Source: an uncultured Pseudomonadales bacterium | Lineage (GTDB): Bacteria > Pseudomonadota > Gammaproteobacteria > Pseudomonadales > Pseudohongiellaceae | Length of the DNA: 8,887 nucleotides | NCBI GenBank assembly: GCA_938082955.1 | Contig: CALKDE010000020.1 | Span: forward strand, 1 to 8,887 | Direction: 5' to 3' | In this document: piece by piece, positions 5,530 through 8,887 of the stretch | Position numbering within the stretch: position 1 is the first letter of the stretch | How the letters are laid out: each line of letters begins with the position of its first letter | Translations under genes and position numbers: made by a program | Notes under the pieces: generated by a model | The model's database searches: none | What the model was told of the DNA's origin: nothing | Seen by the model: the letters and a program-made list of their open reading frames with translations, nothing else

Positions 5530-6390
5530 ATGCCTAAATTCTATTTGATTTTATTGTTAACTAGCCTTCTTTGTTCGCCAAGTCGCGGCGACGTGAGCAT
5601 CGTTACTACTATAAAGCCGCTTCAAATGATTGCCGAGGCCATTGTGCAGGAATATGGCAGCGTTTCCTCTATTGTGGATCCGCAGCAATCACCACATCAC
5701 TTCACTGTGTCACCCTCTGATCGTATCAAACTAGCTCGGGCCGACTTGGCAATATGGATAGGCCCTGACTTTGAAACCCACATTAGCGACTTTTTTGTGC
5801 AGAGTGAGCTCCAAGCCAAGACAATCACTGTTATCGACACGCCAGGGCTGCAACTGCATACCGTTGGAGACGGGCAGCTTGATGCCCATCTGTGGCTAGA
5901 TAGTTCAAACGCAATACATATTGCCAAAGCGATTGCTGAACACACTGCTAAAATGGATCCAGCCAACGCAACATCCTATCGCCAGAATCTGGAAAAATTT
6001 AGCCGTCAAATTGAAAGCACAAACCAGCAAATTGCACAAAAATTCCAGACGCCATCGACGAAGAACTACGCGGTTTACCACAATGCCTACCAATATTTTG
6101 AACAGCAGTTTGGCCTGCAACATGGCATGGTAATCTTGGCGGACCCAGAAGTTCAGCCAAGCATTCGCGAAATGATTACGCTTCGAAGTCAAGTGAACGA
6201 GCAGCGACCGTCTTGTTTGCTATTGGAGTTCGATTCGAGCTTGGACTTGGTTAGCACAGTCCTGAAGGGCTATGAATTGAAACTAATTACCGTTGACCTG
6301 TTAGGCAGCAACATAAACTTGAGCGCAAATGCCTATAGCGAATTTGTCGCAAATCTAGCAGATGATTTTTACCAGTGCCTCTACGAATAG
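5530..6390 (+). CDS. znuA: Periplasmic zinc-binding protein of the Znu ABC transporter
   Basis: A cluster A-I substrate-binding protein of 286 residues that captures Zn(II) in the periplasm and gives it to ZnuB. The chosen ATG gives a clear Sec signal peptide (K3, hydrophobic 4-17, cleavage near 19-21); the open frame extends back to a TTG at 5485, but those 15 residues would precede the signal peptide and are rejected. Metal ligands line up with E. coli ZnuA: His56 or His57 (SPHHF), His120 (DAHLWL), His184 (YHNAYQYFEQQFG) and Asp256 (TVDLLG). Cys229 and Cys283 match the disulfide pair of E. coli ZnuA. The His-rich acidic loop usually placed before the DAHLW motif is missing: only TPGLQLHTVGDGQL connects the strands. 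There is no strong SD. polA follows after 47 bp. Confidence 0.93.
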   Translation: MPKFYLILLLTSLLCSPSRGDVSIVTTIKPLQMIAEAIVQEYGSVSSIVDPQQSPHHFTVSPSDRIKLARADLAIWIGPDFETHISDFFVQSELQAKTITVIDTPGLQLHTVGDGQLDAHLWLDSSNAIHIAKAIAEHTAKMDPANATSYRQNLEKFSRQIESTNQQIAQKFQTPSTKNYAVYHNAYQYFEQQFGLQHGMVILADPEVQPSIREMITLRSQVNEQRPSCLLLEFDSSLDLVSTVLKGYELKLITVDLLGSNINLSANAYSEFVANLADDFYQCLYE

Positions 6391-6423
6391 GCGCAGCATA
6401 AAACCAATCTTGTACGAACTTGT

Positions 6424-6433
6424 AAAAGGAAAG
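6424..6433 (+). promoter_or_regulatory. Ribosome binding site selecting the TTG start of polA
   Basis: AAAAGGAAAG lies just upstream of the TTG at 6438, with the GGA core 7 nt away. An in-frame stop (TAA at 6423-6425) bounds the frame, and no ATG or GTG exists between that stop and the conserved LILVDGSSYLFRA start, so TTG is the only sensible start. Confidence 0.7.
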
Positions 6434-6437
6434 TAAG

Positions 6438-8887
6438 TTGGCCGAATCAAAACAGCTCATTCTTGTAGATGGATCCTCGTATCTGTTTCGTGCATTCCAT
6501 GCACTGCCGCCTCTGGTAAGTAGCAAAGGGCAGCCGACGGGGGCAGTGAAGGGTGTTATCAACATGATTCGTAGCCTCATGAAGAACTATGAGGACAGTA
6601 ATATCGCGATTGTTTTTGACGCCAAAGGCAAAACTTTTCGCAGTAAAATCTACACTGAATACAAGGCAAATCGGCCGCCAATGCCGGACGAGCTTCGCTC
6701 ACAAATACAACCAATACATCAGATTATTGAAGCGATGGGCTTGCCACTTCTAATTATCAGCGATGTAGAAGCGGACGATGTAATTGGTACGCTTTCTGAG
6801 CAAGCAACCGAGGCTGGCATTTCAACCCTCATCTCCACGGGCGATAAAGATCTAGCTCAACTTGTGAACGACAACGTTACGCTCATCAACACCATGACAA
6901 ACGAGCTCCTCGATAGTGAATCGGTTGTTGCGAAGTTCGGTGTGGCGCCGGACAGAATCATCGACTATCTCGCGCTCATGGGTGACAAGTCAGACAATAT
7001 TCCAGGTGTGCCAAGTGTCGGCCCAAAGACAGCCGTTAAGTGGTTGCAGGAATACGGCTCAATGGAAGGCGTTATTGAAAATGCCGAAGCCGTAGGCGGA
7101 AAAGTTGGAGAGAAACTGCGCGAAAATATCGACCTGCTTAGGCTTTCTTACGAGCTGGCAACAATAAAAATGGATGTAGCTCTAGATGTAAAGATACCCG
7201 AGCTAGTAGCCGCTGAAGAGGACAAACAGAAGTTACACGAGCTTTTCACAGAAATGGAGTTTAAGTCCTGGGTAAAGGAGTTAGAGGAACAAGGCGTAGC
7301 TGGATCACCGAAGAGTAAGAAGGCAGCAAGCGCAGAATCGCTAATCGAAGAAGTCGATGTGTCGATTGCAAAGGAAGACATAAATTATAAGTTAGTTTTA
7401 GATGCCAAGGAATTCGCATCCGTAATCGATAAAATCTCAGCGTCATCAATTTTTGGTATCTCATTAGAAACGATCGGTGATCATTTTCTTGATCAAAAAA
7501 TACTCGGTATCGCAATCTGTGTCGACATGGGCAAGGCCTTCTACATCCCGTTTTTACATGACTACAATGACGTGCCAGTCCAGCTCGATAGTGCGGATTG
7601 CCTCGCTCAGTTAAAGCCAGTACTGGTGAACCCATCGATCACAAAAATCGGCTTCGACCTGAAACAGGTTAATCATGTGCTGAAAAACTACGAGATTAAC
7701 TTACAGCCGATCAAAAACGATGTGCATCTCGCGTCGTATGTCGCCAATTCTGTCGCGACGAAGCATCAGCTGCCACAGATAGCTAAGAACTATCTAGAGG
7801 TGGCACCCATAGAAATCGACAGTCTGCTAGGCAAGGGTCGGGGCAAGTTGAGCAAAGAGCAAGTAGCGCTTTCGGACTACGCGCCTTACGCCGCACAAAA
7901 AGCAGATCACATCGTGCGCCTGTCTGCGATCTTACAGCAAACCCTGAGTAGCAACGGTAACTTGCTAGGGCTGTATCAATACTATGAATTACCACTTATC
8001 GAAGTGCTGAATAAGGTAGAACGCAACGGCATTCGCGTTGATGCGGTTGCACTTGCGAAACAGAGTATGCAGCTAGGCAAGCAACTAGAAAAGCTGCAGC
8101 TTCAAGTCTTCGAGATAGCCGGAGAAGAATTCAATTTAGGATCGCCCAAACAACTGCAAACAATATTCTATGAGAAGCTAGAGCTACCGATTTTAAAGAA
8201 AACGAAAACCGGTCAACCCTCAACAGCCGAACCTGTATTGCAGGAGTTAGCGCAAGATTACGAAATGCCGAAGTTGATTCTAGAGCATCGAACACTGAGC
8301 AAACTGAAGTCGACCTACACGGATAAATTACCGCTCGAGATTAATAAAGGCACTGGGCGAATTCACTCGTCCTTTCAGCAGGCAGTCGCAGCTACTGGTC
8401 GCCTGTTATCTACCGATCCTAACTTACAGAACATTCCCATTCGTACCGCCCAGGGGCGACGCGTTCGACAGGCATTCGTCTGCGACCCAGGCAATAAAAT
8501 GCTGGCAGCAGACTATTCGCAGGTAGAACTTAGAATCATGGCGCATCTTTCCCAAGACGAGGGATTACTCAGCGCGTTTTCCAATAGCCAGGATGTTCAC
8601 AAGGCAACAGCAGCCGACGTTTTCGGCGTAGCTTTGGATGAAGTCAGCATTGACCAAAGGCGAAGCGCGAAGGCAATTAACTTCGGTTTGATTTACGGCA
8701 TGTCTGCTTTCGGGCTTGCCAATCAGTTAAACATTAGCCGCGGGGAAGCAGCGCAGTATGTCGAGCGCTATTTTGAAAAATACCCCGGCGTTAGAAAGTA
8801 CATGGACGAGACTCAGGCCTTGGCCGACGAAAAGGGATATGTCGAAACCCTATTCGGTCGACGCCTCTACCTACCGGACATTCACGC
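6438..8887 (+). CDS. polA: DNA polymerase I, 3'-truncated by the window; proofreading site degenerate
   Basis: Pol I fills gaps, removes Okazaki RNA primers and serves excision repair. The frame is open for 816 full codons and leaves the window; the family is about 900-930 residues. The 5' nuclease (1-290) is intact: D11, D61, E111/D113/D114, D136/D138, D183/D186 and the GVPSVGPKTA helix-hairpin-helix. The 3'-5' exonuclease domain (about 315-505) aligns without gaps around each exo motif of E. coli Pol I, but E. coli D355, D424 and D501 correspond to S342, V411 and K488; only E357 (E344) remains. The polymerase domain shows TGRLLSTDPNLQNIP (653-667), motif A DYSQVELR with D692, and motif B with R741, K745, F749 and Y753. 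Motif C is beyond the end. The start is TTG. Close spacing to znuA allows readthrough, but polA may also have its own promoter. Confidence 0.96.
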   Translation, partial: MAESKQLILVDGSSYLFRAFHALPPLVSSKGQPTGAVKGVINMIRSLMKNYEDSNIAIVFDAKGKTFRSKIYTEYKANRPPMPDELRSQIQPIHQIIEAMGLPLLIISDVEADDVIGTLSEQATEAGISTLISTGDKDLAQLVNDNVTLINTMTNELLDSESVVAKFGVAPDRIIDYLALMGDKSDNIPGVPSVGPKTAVKWLQEYGSMEGVIENAEAVGGKVGEKLRENIDLLRLSYELATIKMDVALDVKIPELVAAEEDKQKLHELFTEMEFKSWVKELEEQGVAGSPKSKKAASAESLIEEVDVSIAKEDINYKLVLDAKEFASVIDKISASSIFGISLETIGDHFLDQKILGIAICVDMGKAFYIPFLHDYNDVPVQLDSADCLAQLKPVLVNPSITKIGFDLKQVNHVLKNYEINLQPIKNDVHLASYVANSVATKHQLPQIAKNYLEVAPIEIDSLLGKGRGKLSKEQVALSDYAPYAAQKADHIVRLSAILQQTLSSNGNLLGLYQYYELPLIEVLNKVERNGIRVDAVALAKQSMQLGKQLEKLQLQVFEIAGEEFNLGSPKQLQTIFYEKLELPILKKTKTGQPSTAEPVLQELAQDYEMPKLILEHRTLSKLKSTYTDKLPLEINKGTGRIHSSFQQAVAATGRLLSTDPNLQNIPIRTAQGRRVRQAFVCDPGNKMLAADYSQVELRIMAHLSQDEGLLSAFSNSQDVHKATAADVFGVALDEVSIDQRRSAKAINFGLIYGMSAFGLANQLNISRGEAAQYVERYFEKYPGVRKYMDETQALADEKGYVETLFGRRLYLPDIH

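Noticed and set aside
6391..6437. Terminator between znuA and polA
   Set aside because: No stable stem with a T-run is visible in the 47-bp gap.
7261..7635. 124-codon frame antisense to polA
   Set aside because: It lies opposite the collinear Pol I exonuclease domain and has no RBS or recognisable motif. The polA frame is unbroken through it, so it is not a sign of a frameshift.

Overview
The window reads as ordinary chromosomal DNA of a gammaproteobacterium, probably an aerobic free-living (perhaps marine) relative of the Pseudomonas/Cellvibrio side of the class. The reasons are the PolA, CyoE, Sco and Znu protein sequences, the moderate base composition, and a znu cluster close to polA, an arrangement I recall from Pseudomonas. 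The lineage is inference; no marker fixes the genus.

Left part (1-1513, minus strand): the start of an aa3-type cytochrome c oxidase operon. coxB/ctaC encodes subunit II with a CuA domain and two fused C-terminal cytochrome c domains. It is followed by the first 23 codons of what is very likely coxA/ctaD, which leaves the window at base 1. A 606-bp gene-poor region (1514-2119) separates this operon from cyoE (heme O synthase) and a Sco copper chaperone gene, which run rightward. Both of these serve maturation of the oxidase: CyoE makes heme O, the precursor of heme A, and Sco helps load CuA in subunit II. The intergenic region therefore carries divergent control signals, and it contains an unusually dense set of inverted repeats.

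Middle part (3718-6390): a high-affinity zinc uptake system. znuB (permease) and znuC (ATPase) overlap by 8 bp on the minus strand. They diverge from znuA (periplasmic zinc-binding protein) across a short control region with two small dyads. sco and znuB are convergent and only 6 bp apart.

Right part (6438-8887): polA, DNA polymerase I, starts with TTG 47 bp after znuA and runs off the window after 816 complete codons. Its 5' nuclease and the visible polymerase motifs are intact. In the 3'-5' exonuclease domain, three of the four metal-binding carboxylates are replaced (Asp to Ser, Val and Lys) although the domain is still collinear with E. coli Pol I. This is a direct prediction of a proofreading-dead Pol I and is the most notable observation here.

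I found no mobile element, CRISPR array, rRNA or tRNA, and no convincing previously undescribed system. The points worth following up are the polA exonuclease site, the dyad cluster at 1893-1967, the diheme subunit II and the zinc-regulon control sites.
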